Below, piece after piece: positions 1-12,654 of a DNA stretch of 64,000 nt (within the stretch, counting starts at the first letter, position 1; each line of letters starts with the position of its first letter). A program made the translations under genes and the position numbers. This DNA is from Brassica napus. Taxonomy: Eukaryota; Streptophyta; Magnoliopsida; Brassicales; Brassicaceae. Location of the stretch: positions 1-64,000 of the forward strand of contig NW_026016794.1 in NCBI RefSeq assembly GCF_020379485.1. The letters are read 5' to 3'. The notes under the pieces were generated by a model. That model was not told the origin of the DNA and did no database searches. It was given only the letters and a program-made list of their open reading frames with translations.

Positions 1-1374
1 AGGACCAACGGGCTGATATGTGTACTGATGGACAGCCACAGACGTTCTGTGTGTGCTGACGGACACACAAGACAGCCACGGACGGCCTGTGTGTGTTGAC
101 GGACACCCACGACAGCCACAGCGTCCTGTGTGTGCTGGCGGACCCCCTGACAGCCGTGTGTACTGAACAGACGCCTACGGGGGCCAAATCACACGAACAG
201 TCCGGGAAGGGCCATGCGGTGCTGAGTCCCACAGGACCACGCGTGCTGATACGTCCTGTATACGGACGTGGACCCACAGACGTTGGCCTGTGTGTGGGCT
301 AACGGACCACACAGACCACGGACACCACAGACGTCCTGTGTGTGCTGATGGACAGCCAAAAACGTCCATGTGTGTGTGGAGGACACCCACGGATGTCCTG
401 TGTGTACTGAACAACAGCTCACGTGGGCCAAAATCACCCAAACAGTCCACGGAAAGGGGCCAGCGTACTGAGTACCAAGGACCAAGATGCTGGATATGTG
501 TACTGATGAACACCACATACGTCCTGTGTGTGCGGACGGACACCACACAGACACGAACGTACAGCCACAGACGTCATGTGTATGCTGACAGACAGCCACG
601 GACGACCTGTGTGTGTTGGCGGACACCCACGGACGTCCTGTGTTACTGACAACAGCCCACGTGGGCCAAAATCACCCAAACAGTCCACGGGAAGGGCAGC
701 GTGCTGAGTCCAAGGACCAACGTGCTGATATGTGTACTGTGGACAGCCACAGACGTTCTTGTGTTGTGCTGACGGACACACACGGGCAGCCACAGACGTC
801 ATGTTATGTGCTGACGGAGAAAAACACACCGGACGTCCGGTTGTTGCGACGGACACCCACGGACGTCCTGTGGTGTGCGGACGGACACACACGACACAGC
901 ATAAGACGCCAGACGTCCTGTGTGTGATGACGGACCCACAGACAGCCACGGTCGTCCTGTGTGGTGCTGGCGGACACCACGGACGTCCTGTGTGTAGTGA
1001 ACAAACAGCCCGTGGGCCAAAATCACCCAAACAGTCCACGGGAAGGGCCAGCGTGCTGAGTCCAAGGACCAACGTGCTGATATATGTACTGATGGACAGC
1101 CACAGACGTCCTGTGTGTGCTGACGGACACACACGGACAGCCACAGACGTACTGTTTGTGCTGACCGACATACACGGACGTTCTGTGTGTGCTGACGGAA
1201 TACCCACGGACGTTCTGTGTGTACTGAACAGACAGCCCACATGGGCCAAAATCACCCAAACAGTCCACGGGAAGGGCCAGCGTGCTGAGTCAAAGGGCCA
1301 ACGTGCTGATATGTGTACTGATGGACAGCCACGAACGTCCTGTGTGTGCTGACAGACTCAGACAGACAGCCACG
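1..1374 (+). repeat. Satellite array, irregular left edge
   Basis: Forward-oriented units of the window's main satellite. The conserved core (GGGCCAAAATCACCCAAACAGTCC) and the GACGTCCTGTGTGTGCTGAC arm motif recur. Compared with units further right, this stretch carries many small insertions and deletions, for example a core lacking part of the central palindrome near 1,010 and a core reading GAAGGGCAGCG near 700. It fits the 2.9-kb higher-order repeat to its right poorly. It could be a decayed array edge or a low-quality sequence end. Confidence 0.85.
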
Positions 1375-2629
1375 GACGTCCTGTGTGTACTGAACAAACA
1401 GCCCACGTGGGCCAAAATCATCCAAACAGTCCACAGGAAGGGCCAGCGTGCTGAGTCCAAGGACCAACGTGCTGATATGTGTACAGATGGACAGCCACGG
1501 ACGTCCTGTTTGTGCTGACGGACAGCCACATACAGCCACGGACGACTTGTGTGTGCTGGCGGACATCCACGGACGTCCTGTGTGTACTGAACAAACAGCC
1601 CACGTGGGCCAAAATCACCCAAACAGTCCACGGGAAGGGCCAGCGTACTGAGTCCAAGGACCAACGTGCTGATATGTGTACTGATGGACAGCCACAGACG
1701 TCCTGTGTGTGCTGACGGACACACACGGACGTCTTGCGTGTGCTGACGGACACACAAAGACGTTCTGTGTGTGCTGACGGACACACACGGACGTCCTGTG
1801 TGTGCTTACGGGCACCCACAGATGTCCTGTGTGTACTGAACAGACAGCCCACATGGGCCAAAATCACCCAAACAGTCCACGGGAAGGGCCAACGTGCTGA
1901 GTCAAAGGAGCAGCGTGCTGATATGTATACTGATGGACAGCCACAGACGTCATGTGTATGCTGACAGACAGCCACGGACGACCTGTGTGTGTTGGCGGAC
2001 ACCCACGGACGTCCTGTGTGTACTGAACAAACAGCCCACGTGGGCCAAAATCACCCAAACAGTCCACGGGAAGGGCCAGCGTGCTGAGTCCAAGGACCAA
2101 CGTGCTGATATGTGTACTGATGGACAGCCACGGACGTCTTGTGTGTGCTGACGGACACACACGGACAGCCACAGACGTCCTGTGTGTGCTGACGGACACA
2201 CACGGACGTCCTGTTTGTGCTGACGGACACCCACAGACGTCCTGTGTGTGCTGACGGACAGCCACAGACAGCCACAGACGTTCTGTGTGTGATGACGGAC
2301 AGCCACAGACAGCCACAGACGTCCTGTGTGTGCTGGCAGACACCCACGGACGTCCTGTGTGTAGTGAACAAACAGCCCACATGGGCCAAAATCACCAAAA
2401 CAGTCCACGGGAAGGGCCTGCGTGCTGAGTCCAAGGACCAACGTGCTGATATATGTACTGATGGACAGCCACAGACGTCCTGTGTGTGCTGACGGACACA
2501 CACGGACAGCCACGGACGTACTGTTTGTGCTGACCGACATACACGGACGTTCTGTGTGTGCTGACGGACACCCACAGACGTTCTGTGTGTACTGAACAGA
2601 CAGCCCACATGGGCCAAAATCACCCAAAC
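1375..2629 (+). repeat. Satellite higher-order repeat, partial copy A
   Basis: This stretch matches the sequence about 2,894 bp downstream (4,269-5,533) almost base for base, including distinctive variants such as the TTACGGGCACCC segment near 1,806 (again near 4,700). It is the truncated first copy of the 2.9-kb higher-order repeat. The shift changes from 2,894 to 2,904 near 2.2-2.4 kb, which shows a small indel between copies. Confidence 0.85.
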
Positions 2630-5533
2630 AGTCCATGGGAAGGGCCAGCGTGCTGAGTCAAAGGGCCAACGTGCTTATATGTGTACTGATGGACAGCCAC
2701 GAACGTCATGTGTGTGCTGACAGACACAGACAGACAGCCACAGACGTCCTGTGTGTGTTGACGGACACCCACTAACAGCCACAGATGTCCTGTGTGTGCT
2801 GGCGGACACCCACGGACGCCATGTGTGTACTGAACAGACAGCCCACGTGGGCCAAAATCACCCGAACAGTCTACGGGAAGGGCCAGCGTGCTGAGTCAAA
2901 GGGCCAACGTGATGATATGTGTACTGATGGACAGCCACGAACGTCCTGTGTGTGCTGACAGACATAGACAGACAGCCACGGACGTCCTGTGTGTGTTGAC
3001 GGACACCCACGAACAGCCACAGACGTCCTGTGTGTGCTGGCGGACACCCCCGGATGTCATGTGTGTACTGAACAGACAGCCCACGTGGGCCAAAATCACC
3101 CGAACAGTCCACGGGAAGGGCCAGCGTGCTGAGTCCAAGGACCAGCGTGCTGATATGTGTACTAATGGACAGCCACAGACATCCTGTGTGCGTGCTGACG
3201 GACACACACAGACACGAACGGACAGACACAGACGTCCTGTGTGTGCTGACGGACAGCCACGGACGTCCTGTGTGTGCTGGCGGACACTCACGGACGTCCT
3301 GTGTGTGCTGGCGGACACTCACGGACGTCCTGTGTGTACTGAACAGACAGCCCACCTGGGCCAAAGTCACCCAAACAGTCCACGGGAAGGGCCAGCGTGC
3401 TGAGTCCAAGGACTAACAAGCTGATATGTGTACTGATGGACAGCCACGGACGTCCTGCGTGTGTGCTGACGGACACACACAGACACGAATGGACAGCCAC
3501 AGATGTCATTTGTGTGCTGACGGACGGACACGGACGTCCTGTGTGTACTGGCAGACACCCACGGACGTCCTGTGTGTACTGAACAGACAGCCCACGTGGG
3601 CCAAAATCATCCAAACAGTCCACGGGAAGGGCCAACATGCTGAGTCAAAGGACCAACGTGCTTATATGTGTACTGATGTACAGCCACAAACGTTCTGTGT
3701 GTGCTGACGGACACACACAGACAGCCACGGACGTCCTGTGTGTGTTGACAGACACCCACGGACAGCCACAGACGTCCTGTGTGTGCTGGTGGACACCCAC
3801 GGACATCCTGTGTGTACTGAACAGACAGCCCACGTGGGCCAAAATCACCCGAACAGTCCACGGGAAGGGAGTCCAAGGACCAGCGTGCTGATATGTATAC
3901 TGATGGACAGCCACAGACGTCCTGTGTGTGTGCTGACGGACACACACAGACACAAACGGACAGCCACAGACATCCTGTGTGTGCTGATGGACAGCCACAG
4001 ACGTCATGTGTGTGCTGGCAGACACCCACGGATGTCCTGTGTGTACTGAACAAACAGCTCACGTGGGCCAAAATCACCCAAACAGTCCACGGGAAGGGCC
4101 AGCGTACTGAGTCCAAGGACCAAGATGCTGATATGTGTACTGATGAACAGCCACATACGTCCTGTGTGTGCTGACGGACACACACAGACACGAACGGACA
4201 GCCACACACGTCATGTGTATGCTGACAGATAGCCACGGACGACCTGTGTGTGTTGGCGGACACCCACGGACGTCCTTTGTGTACTGAACAAACAGCCCAC
4301 GTTGGCCAAAATCACCCAAACAGTCCACGGGAAGGGCCAGCGTGCTGACTCCAAGGACCAACGTGCTGATATGTGTACAGCTGGACAGCCACGGACGTCC
4401 TGTTTGTGCTGACGGACAGCCAAATACAGCCACGGACGACCTGTGTGGGCTGGCGGACACCCACGGACGTCCTGTGTGTACTAAACAAACAGCCCACATG
4501 GGCCAAAATCACCCAAACAGTCCACGGGAAGGGCCAGCGTACTGAGTCCAAGGACCAACGTGCTGATATGTGTACTGATGGACAGCCACAGACGTCCTGT
4601 GTGTGCTGACGGACACACACGGACGTCTTGTGTGTGCTGACGGACACACACAAACGTTCTGTGTGTGCTGACGGACACACACGGACGTCCTGTGTGTGCT
4701 TACGGGCACCCACAGATGTCCTGTGTGTACTGAACAGACAGCCCACATGGGCCAAAATCACCCAAACAGTCCACGGGAAGGGCCAACGTGCTGAGTCAAA
4801 GGAGCAGCGTGCTGATATGTATACTGATGGACAGCCACAGACGTCATGTGTATGCTGACAGACAGCCACGGACGACCTGTGTGTGTTGGCAGACACCCAC
4901 GGACGTCCTGTGTGTACTGAACAAAAAGCCCACGTGGGCCAAAATCACCCAAACAGTCCACGGGAAGGGCCAGCGTGCTGAGTCCAAGGACCAACGTGCT
5001 GATATGTGTACTGATGGACAGCCACGGACGTCTTGTGTGTGCTGACGGACACACACGGACAGCCACAGACGTCCTGTGTGTGCTGACGGACACACACGGA
5101 CGTCCTGTTTGTGCTGACGGACACCCACAGACGTCCTGTGTGTGCTGACGGACACACACGGACACACACAGACAGCCACGGACGTTCTGTGTGTGATGAC
5201 GGACAGCCACAGACAGCCACAGACGTCCTGTGTGTGCTGGCAGACACCCACGGACGTCCTGTGTGTAGTGAACAAACAGCCCACGTGGGCCAAAATCACC
5301 CAAACAGTCCACGGGAAGGGCCTGCGTGCTGAGTCCAAGGACCAACGTGCTGATATATGTACTGATGGACAGCCACAGACGTCCTGTGTGTGCTGACGGA
5401 CACACACGGACAGCCACGGACGTACTGTTTGTGCTGACCGACATACACGGACGTTCTGTGTGTGCTGACGGACACCCACAGACGTTCTGTTTGTACTGAA
5501 CAGACAGCCCACATGGGCCAAAATCACCCAAAC
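2630..5533 (+). repeat. Satellite higher-order repeat, full copy B (2,904 bp)
   Basis: A full higher-order unit of about twelve ~240-bp monomers. Copies start at the variant core TCCATGGGAAGGGCCAGCG (near 2,630 and 5,534). The distances between equivalent points in copies B and C (for example 2,896 and 5,800) are 2,904 bp. Copies B, C and D share a short gap in one core (GGGAAGGGAGTCCAAGG near 3,860, 6,770 and 8,990) that copy E lacks, so it can be used to order the duplications. Confidence 0.88.
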
Positions 5534-7752
5534 AGTCCATGGGAAGGGCCAGCGTGCTGAGTCAAAGGGCCAACGTGCTGATATGTGTACTGATGGACAG
5601 CCACGAACGTCATGTGTGTGCTGACAGACACAGACAGACAGCCACAGACGTCCTGTGTGTGTTGACGGACACCCACGAACAGCCACAGACGTCCTGTGTG
5701 TGCTGGCGGACACCCACGGACGCCATGTGTGTACTGAACAGACAGCCCACGTGGGCCAAAATCACCCGAACAGTCTACGGGAAGGGCCAGCGTGCTGAGT
5801 CAAAGGGCCAACGTGCTGATATGTGTACTGATGGACAGCCACGAACGTCCTGTGTGTGCTGACAGACATAGACAGACAGCCACAGACGTCCTGTGTGTGT
5901 TGACGGACACCCACGAACAGCCACAGACGTCCTGTGTGTGCTGGCGGACACCCACGGATGTCATGTGTGTACTGAACAGACAGCCCACGTGGGCCAAAAT
6001 CACCCGAACAGTCCACGGGAAGGGCCAGCGTGCTGAGTCCAAGGACCAGCGTGCTGATATGTGTACTAATGGACAGCCACAGACATCCTGTGTGCGTGCT
6101 GACGGACACACACAGACACGAACGGACAGACACAGACATCTTGTGTGTGCTGACGGACAGCCACGGACGTCCTGTGTGTGCTGGCGGACACTCACGGACG
6201 TCCTGTGTGTGCTGGCGGACACTCACGGACGTCCTGTGTGTACTGAACAGACAGCCCACCTGGGCCAAAGTCACCCAAACAGTCCACGGGAAGGGCCAGC
6301 GTGCTGAGTCCAAGGACCAACAAGCTGGTATGTGTACTGATGGACAGCCACGGACGTCATGCGTGTGTGCTGACGGACACACACAGACACGAATGGACAG
6401 CCACAGATGTCATTTGTGTGCTGACGGACGGACACGGACGTCCTGTGTGTACTGGCAGACACCCACGGACGTCCTGTGTGTACTGAACAGACAGCCCACG
6501 TGGGCCAAAATCATCCAAACAGTCCACGGGAAGGGCCAACATGCTGAGTCAAAGGACCAACGTGCTTATATGTGTACTGATGTACAGCCACAGACGTTCT
6601 GTGTGTGCTGACGGACACACACAGACAGCCACGGACGTCCTGTGTGTGTTGACGGACACCCACGGACAGCCACAGACGTCCTGTGTGTGCTGGTGGACAC
6701 CCACGGACATCCTGTGTGTACTGAACAGACAGCCCACGTAAGCCAAAATCACCCGAACAGTCCACGGGAAGGGAGTCCAAGGACCAGCGTGCTGATATGT
6801 ATACTGATGGACAGCCACAGACGTCCTGTGTGTGTGCTGACGGACACACACAGACACAAACGGACAGCCACAGACATCCTGTGTGTGCTGATGGACAGCC
6901 ACAGACGTCATGTGTGTGCTGGCGGACACCCACGGATGTCCTGTGTGTACTGAACAAACAGCTCACGTGGGCCAAAATCACCCAAACAGTCCACGGGAAG
7001 GGCCAGCGTGCTGAGTCAAAGGAGCAGCGTGCTGATATGTATACTGATGGACAGCCACAGACGTCATGTGTATGCTGACAGACAGCCACGGACGACCTGT
7101 GTGTGTTGGCAGACACCCACGGACGTCCTGTGTGTACTGAACAAAAAGCCCACGTGGGCCAAAATCACCCAAACAGTCCACGGGAAGGGCCAGCGTGCTG
7201 AGTCCAAGGACCAACGTGCTGATATGTGTACTGATGGACAGCCACGGACGTCTGTGTGTGCTGACGGACACACACGGACAGCCACAGACGTCCTGTGTGT
7301 GCTGACGGACACACACGGACGTCCTGTTTGTGCTGACGGACACCCACAGACGTCCTGTGTGTGCTGACGGACACACACGGACACACACAGACAGCCACGG
7401 ACGTTCTGTGTGTGATGACGGACAGCCACAGACAGCCACAGACGTCCTGTGTGTGCTGGCAGACACCCACGGACGTCCTGTGTGTAGTGAACAAACAGCC
7501 CACGTGGGCCAAAATCACCCAAACAGTCCACGGGAAGGGCCTGCGTGCTGAGTCCAAGGACCAACGTGCTGATATATGTACTGATGGACAGCCACAGACG
7601 TCCTGTGTGTGCTGACGGACACACACGGACAGCCACGGACGTACTGTTTGTGCTGACCGACATACACGGACGTTCTGTGTGTGCTGACGGACACCCACAG
7701 ACGTTCTGTGTGTACTGAACAGACAGCCCACATGGGCCAAAATCACCCAAAC
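5534..7752 (+). repeat. Satellite higher-order repeat, short copy C (2,219 bp)
   Basis: Equivalent to copies B and D but 685 bp shorter. Left of about 6,998 it aligns to copy B at a shift of 2,904. Right of about 7,008 it aligns at a shift of 2,220. The joint falls in the conserved core (GGGCCAGCGTGCTGAGTCAAAGG), so the loss is best explained by unequal exchange between non-equivalent monomers. Confidence 0.87.
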
Positions 7753-10656
7753 AGTCCATGGGAAGGGCCAGCGTGCTGAGTCAAAGGGCCAACGTGCTGA
7801 TATGTGTACTGATGGACAGCCACGAACGTCATGTGTGTGCTGACAGACACAGACAGACAGCCACAGACGTCCTGTGTGTGTTGACGGACACCCACGAACA
7901 GCCACAGACGTCCTGTGTGTGCTGGCGGACACCCACGGACGCCATGTGTGTACTGAACAGACAGCCCACGTGGGCCAAAATCACCCGAACAGTCTACGGG
8001 AAGGGCCAGCGTGCTGAGTCAAAGGGCCAACGTGCTGATATGTGTACTGATGGACAGCCACGAACGTCCTGTGTGTGCTGACAGACATAGACAGACAGCC
8101 ACGGACGTCCTGTGTGTGTTGACGGACACCCACGAACAGCCACAGACGTCCTGTGTGTGCTGGCGGACACCCACGGATGTCATGTGTGTACTGAACAGAC
8201 AGCCCACGTGGGCCAAAATCACCCGAACAGTCCACGGGAAGGGCCAGCGTGCTGAGTCCAAGGACCAGCGTGCTGATATGTGTACTAATGGACAGCCACA
8301 GACATCCTGTGTGCGTGCTGACGGACACACACAGACACGAACGGACAGACACAGACATCCTGTGTGTGCTGACGGACAGCCACGGACGTCCTGTGTGTGC
8401 TGGCGGACACTCACGGACGTCCTGTGTGTGCTGGCGGACACTCACGGACGTCCTGTGTGTACTGAACAGACAGCCCACCTGGGCCAAAGTCACCCAAACA
8501 GTCCACGGGAAGGGCCAGCGTGCTGAGTCCAAGGACCAACAAGCTGGTATGTGTACTGATGGACAGCCACGGACGTCCTGCGTGTGTGCTGACGGACACA
8601 CACAGACACGAATGGACAGCCACAGATGTCATTTGTGTGCTGACGGACGGACACGGACGTCCTGTGTGTACTGGCAGACACCCACGGACGTCCTGTGTGT
8701 ACTGAACAGACAGCCCACGTGGGCCAAAATCATCCAAACAGTCCACGGGAAGGGCCAACATGCTGAGTCAAAGGACCAACGTGCTTATATGTGTACTGAT
8801 GTACAGCCACAGACGTTCTGTGTGTGCTGACGGACACACACAGACAGCCACGGACGTCCTGTGTGTGTTGACGGACACCCACGGACAGCCACAGACGTCC
8901 TGTGTGTGCTGGTGGACACCCACGGACATCCTGTGTGTACTGAACAGACAGCCCACGTAAGCCAAAATCACCCGAACAGTCCACGGGAAGGGAGTCCAAG
9001 GACCAGCGTGCTGATATGTATACTGATGGACAGCCACAGACGTCCTGTGTGTGTGCTGACGGACACACACAGACACAAAGGGACAGCCACAGACATCCTG
9101 TGTGTGCTGATGGACAGCCACAGACGTCATGTGTGTGCTGGCGGACACCCACGGATGTCCTGTGTGTACTGAACAAACAGCTCACGTGGGCCAAAATCAC
9201 CCAAACAGTCCACGGGAAGGGCCAGCGTACTGAGTCCAAGGACCAAGATGCTGATATGTGTACTGATGAACAGCCACATACGTCCTGTGTGTGCTGACGG
9301 ACACACACAGACACGAACGGACAGCCACAGACGTCATGTGTATGCTGACAGACAGCCACGGACGACCTGTGTGTGTTGGCGGACACCCACGGAAGTCCTG
9401 TGTGTACTGAACAAACAGCCCACGTTGGCCAAAATCACCCAAACAGTCCACTGGAAGGGCCAGCGTGCTGACTCCAAAGACCAACGTGCTGATATGTGTA
9501 CAGCTGGACAGCCACGGACGTCCAGTTTGTGCTGACGGACAGCCAAATACAGCCACGGACGACCTGTGTGGGCTGGCGGACACCCACGGACGTCCTGTGT
9601 GTACTGAACAAACAGCCCACATGGGCCAAAATCACCCAAACAGTCCACGGGAAGGGCCAGCGTACTGAGTCCAAGGACCAACGTGCTGATATGTGTACTG
9701 ATGGACAGCCACAGACGTCCTGTGTGTGCTGACGGACACACACGGACGTCTTGTGTGTGCTGACGGACACACACAAACGTTCTGTGTGTGCTGACGGACA
9801 CACACGGACGTCCTGTGTGTGCTTACGGGCACCCACAGATGTCCTGTGTGTACTGAACAGACAGCCCACATGGGCCAAAATTACCCAAACAGTCCACGGG
9901 AAGGGCCAACGTGCTGAGTCAAAGGAGCAGCGTGCTGATATGTATACTGATGGACAGCCACAGACGTCATGTGTATGCTGACAGACAGCCACGGACGACC
10001 TGTGTGTGTTGGCGGACACCCACGGACGTCCTGTGTGTACTGAACAAAAAGCCCACGTGGGCCAAAATCACCCAAACAGTCCACGGGAAGGGCCAGCGTG
10101 CTGAGTCCAAGGACCAACGTGCTGATATGTGTACTGATGGACAGCCACGGACGTCTTGTGTGTGCTGAGGGACACACAAGGACAGCCACAGACGTCCTGT
10201 GTGTGCTGACGGACACACACGGACGTCCTGTTTGTGCTGACGGACACCCACGGACGTCCTGTGTGTGCTGGCGGACACACACAGACACACACAGACAGCC
10301 ACGGACGTTCTGTGTGTGATGACGGACAGCCACAGACAGCCACAGACGTCCTGTGTGTGCTGGCAGACACCCACGGACGTCCTGTGTGTAGTGAACAAAC
10401 AGCCCACGTGGGCCAAAATCACCCAAACAGTCCACGGGAAGGGCCAGCGTGCTGAGTCCAAGGACCAACGTGCTGATATATGTACTGATGGACAGCCACA
10501 GACGTCCTGTGTGTGCTGACGGACACACACGGACAGCCACGGACGTACTGTTTGTGCTGACCGACATACACGGACGTTCTGTGTGTGCTGACGGACACCC
10601 ACGGACGTTCTGTGTGTACTGAACAGACAGCCCACATGGGCCAAAATCACCCAAAC
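7753..10656 (+). repeat. Satellite higher-order repeat, full copy D (2,904 bp)
   Basis: A full-length higher-order unit. Points such as 8,019 recur at 10,923 (2,904 bp), and 4,312 recurs at 9,435 (2,904 + 2,219). It retains the block missing from copy C. By eye it is nearly identical to copy B, with scattered single-base differences. Confidence 0.88.
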
Positions 10657-12373
10657 AGTCCACGGGAAGGGCCAGCGTGCTGAGTCAAAGGGCCAACGTG
10701 CTGATATGTGTACTGATGGACAGCCACGAACGTCATGTGTGTGCTGACAGACACAGACAGACAGCCACAGACGTCCTGTGTGTGTTGACGGACACCCACG
10801 AACAGCCACAGACGTCATGTGTGTGCTGGCGGACACCCACGGACGCCATGTGTGTACTGAACAGACAGCCCACGTGGGCCAAAATCACCCGAACAGTCTA
10901 CGGGAAGGGCCAGCGTGCTGAGTCAAAGGGCCAACGTGCTGATATGTGTACTGATGGACAGCCACGAACGTCCTGTGTGTGCTGACAGACATAGACAGAC
11001 AGCCACGGAAGTCCTGGGTGTGTTGACGGACACCCACGAACAGCCACAGACGTCCTGTGTGTGCTGGCGGACACCCACGGATGTCATGTGTGTACTGAAC
11101 AGACAGCCCACGTGGGCCAAAATCACCCGAACAGTCCACAGGAAGGGCTAGCGTGCTGAGTCCAAGGACCAGAGTGCTGATATGTGTACTAATGGACAGC
11201 CACAGACATCCTGTGTGCGTGCTGACGGACACACACAGACACGAACGGACAGACACAGACGTCCTGTGTGTGCTGACGGACAGCCACGGACGTCTTGTGT
11301 GTGCTGGCGGACACTCACGGACGTCCTGTGTGTGCTGGCGGACACTCACGGACGTCCTGTGTGTACTGAACAGACAGCCCACCTGGGCCAAAGTCACCCT
11401 AACAGTCCACGGGAAGGGCCAGCGTGCTGAGTCCAAGGACCAACAAGCTGATATGTGTACTGATGGACAGCCACGGACGTCCTGCGTGTGTGCTGACGGA
11501 CACACACAGACACGAATGGAGAGCCACAGATGTCATTTGTGTGCTGACGGACGGACACGGACGTCCTGTGTGTACTGGCAGACACCCACGGACGTCCTGT
11601 GTGTACTGAACAGACAGCCCACGTGGGCCAAAATCATCCAAACAGTCCACGAGAAGGGCCAACATGCTGAGTCAAAGGACCAACGTGCTTATATGTGTAC
11701 TGATGTACAGCCACGGACGTTCTGTGTGTGCTGACGGACACACACAGACAGCCACGGACGTCCTGTGTGTGTTGACGGACACCCACGGACAGCCACAGAC
11801 GTCCTGTGTGTGCTGGTGGACACCCACGGACATCCTGTGTGTACTGAACAGACAGTCCACGTGGGCCAAAATCACCCGAACAGTCCACGGGAAGGGCCAG
11901 CGTGCTGAGTCCAAGGACCAGCGTGCTGATATGTATACTGATGGACAGCCACAGACGTCCTGTGTGTGTGCTGACGGACACACACAGACACAAACGGACA
12001 GCCACAGACATCCTGTGTGTGCTGATGGACAGCCACAGACGTCGTGTGTGTGCTGGCGGACACCCACGGATGTCCTGTGTGTACTGAACAAACAGCTCAC
12101 GTGGGCCAAAATCACCCAAACAGTCCACGGGAAGGGCCAGCGTACTGAGTCCAAGGACCAAGATGCTGATATGTGTACTGATGAACAGCCACATACGTCC
12201 TGTGTGTGCTGACGGACACACACAAACAGCCACAGACGTCCTGTGTGTGTTGACGGACTGCCACGGACAGCCACAGACGTCATGTGTGTGCTGACGGACA
12301 CACACGGACAGCCACAGACGTCCTGTGTTTGCTGATGGACACACACAGACGTCCTGTGTGTGCTGATGGACAC
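10657..12373 (+). repeat. Satellite higher-order repeat, partial copy E and array edge
   Basis: Follows copy D at the 2,904-bp period up to about 12,235, then passes into diverged units before the LTR-like cassette at 12,374. Its core near 11,890 is intact where copies B to D carry a shared deletion, so it keeps the older form there. Confidence 0.82.
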
Positions 12374-12654
12374 TGATCGACCATGAATTTTACCCATTTT
12401 TAGCCATGGTCTATAGGTGTTTTTTTAATATATATTTACTACAAAATAGAGTCTATTTAGAGTATTTACAGGTTCAGCTACGTTCTGGAGAAATATGGTG
12501 ATTTTGGTATCTTTTGGAGCCTTTTAAGTGGAGAGCTGCACAGACGCGTCAGATGTTTAGCTATGGATGGAGACCTTTCCACCGTTAGATTGAGCCCATC
12601 TTTTTACAAAAGATAGATCTTTGCGCTCACTTTCCAATGCCACCGGTCTTAGGT
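12374..12654 (+). repeat. LTR-like cassette 1 embedded in satellite
   Basis: A non-satellite segment starting TGATCGACCATGAATTTTACCC and ending near CCGGTCTTAGGT, with forward satellite on both sides. Its first ~60 bp resemble the start of the Athila-like LTR at 60,780 (CCCATTTTTA...GGT.TATA.G). Copies at 21,495 and 39,201 have the same two junctions, so the segment is probably an LTR-derived fragment amplified together with the satellite. No coding capacity. Confidence 0.75.
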
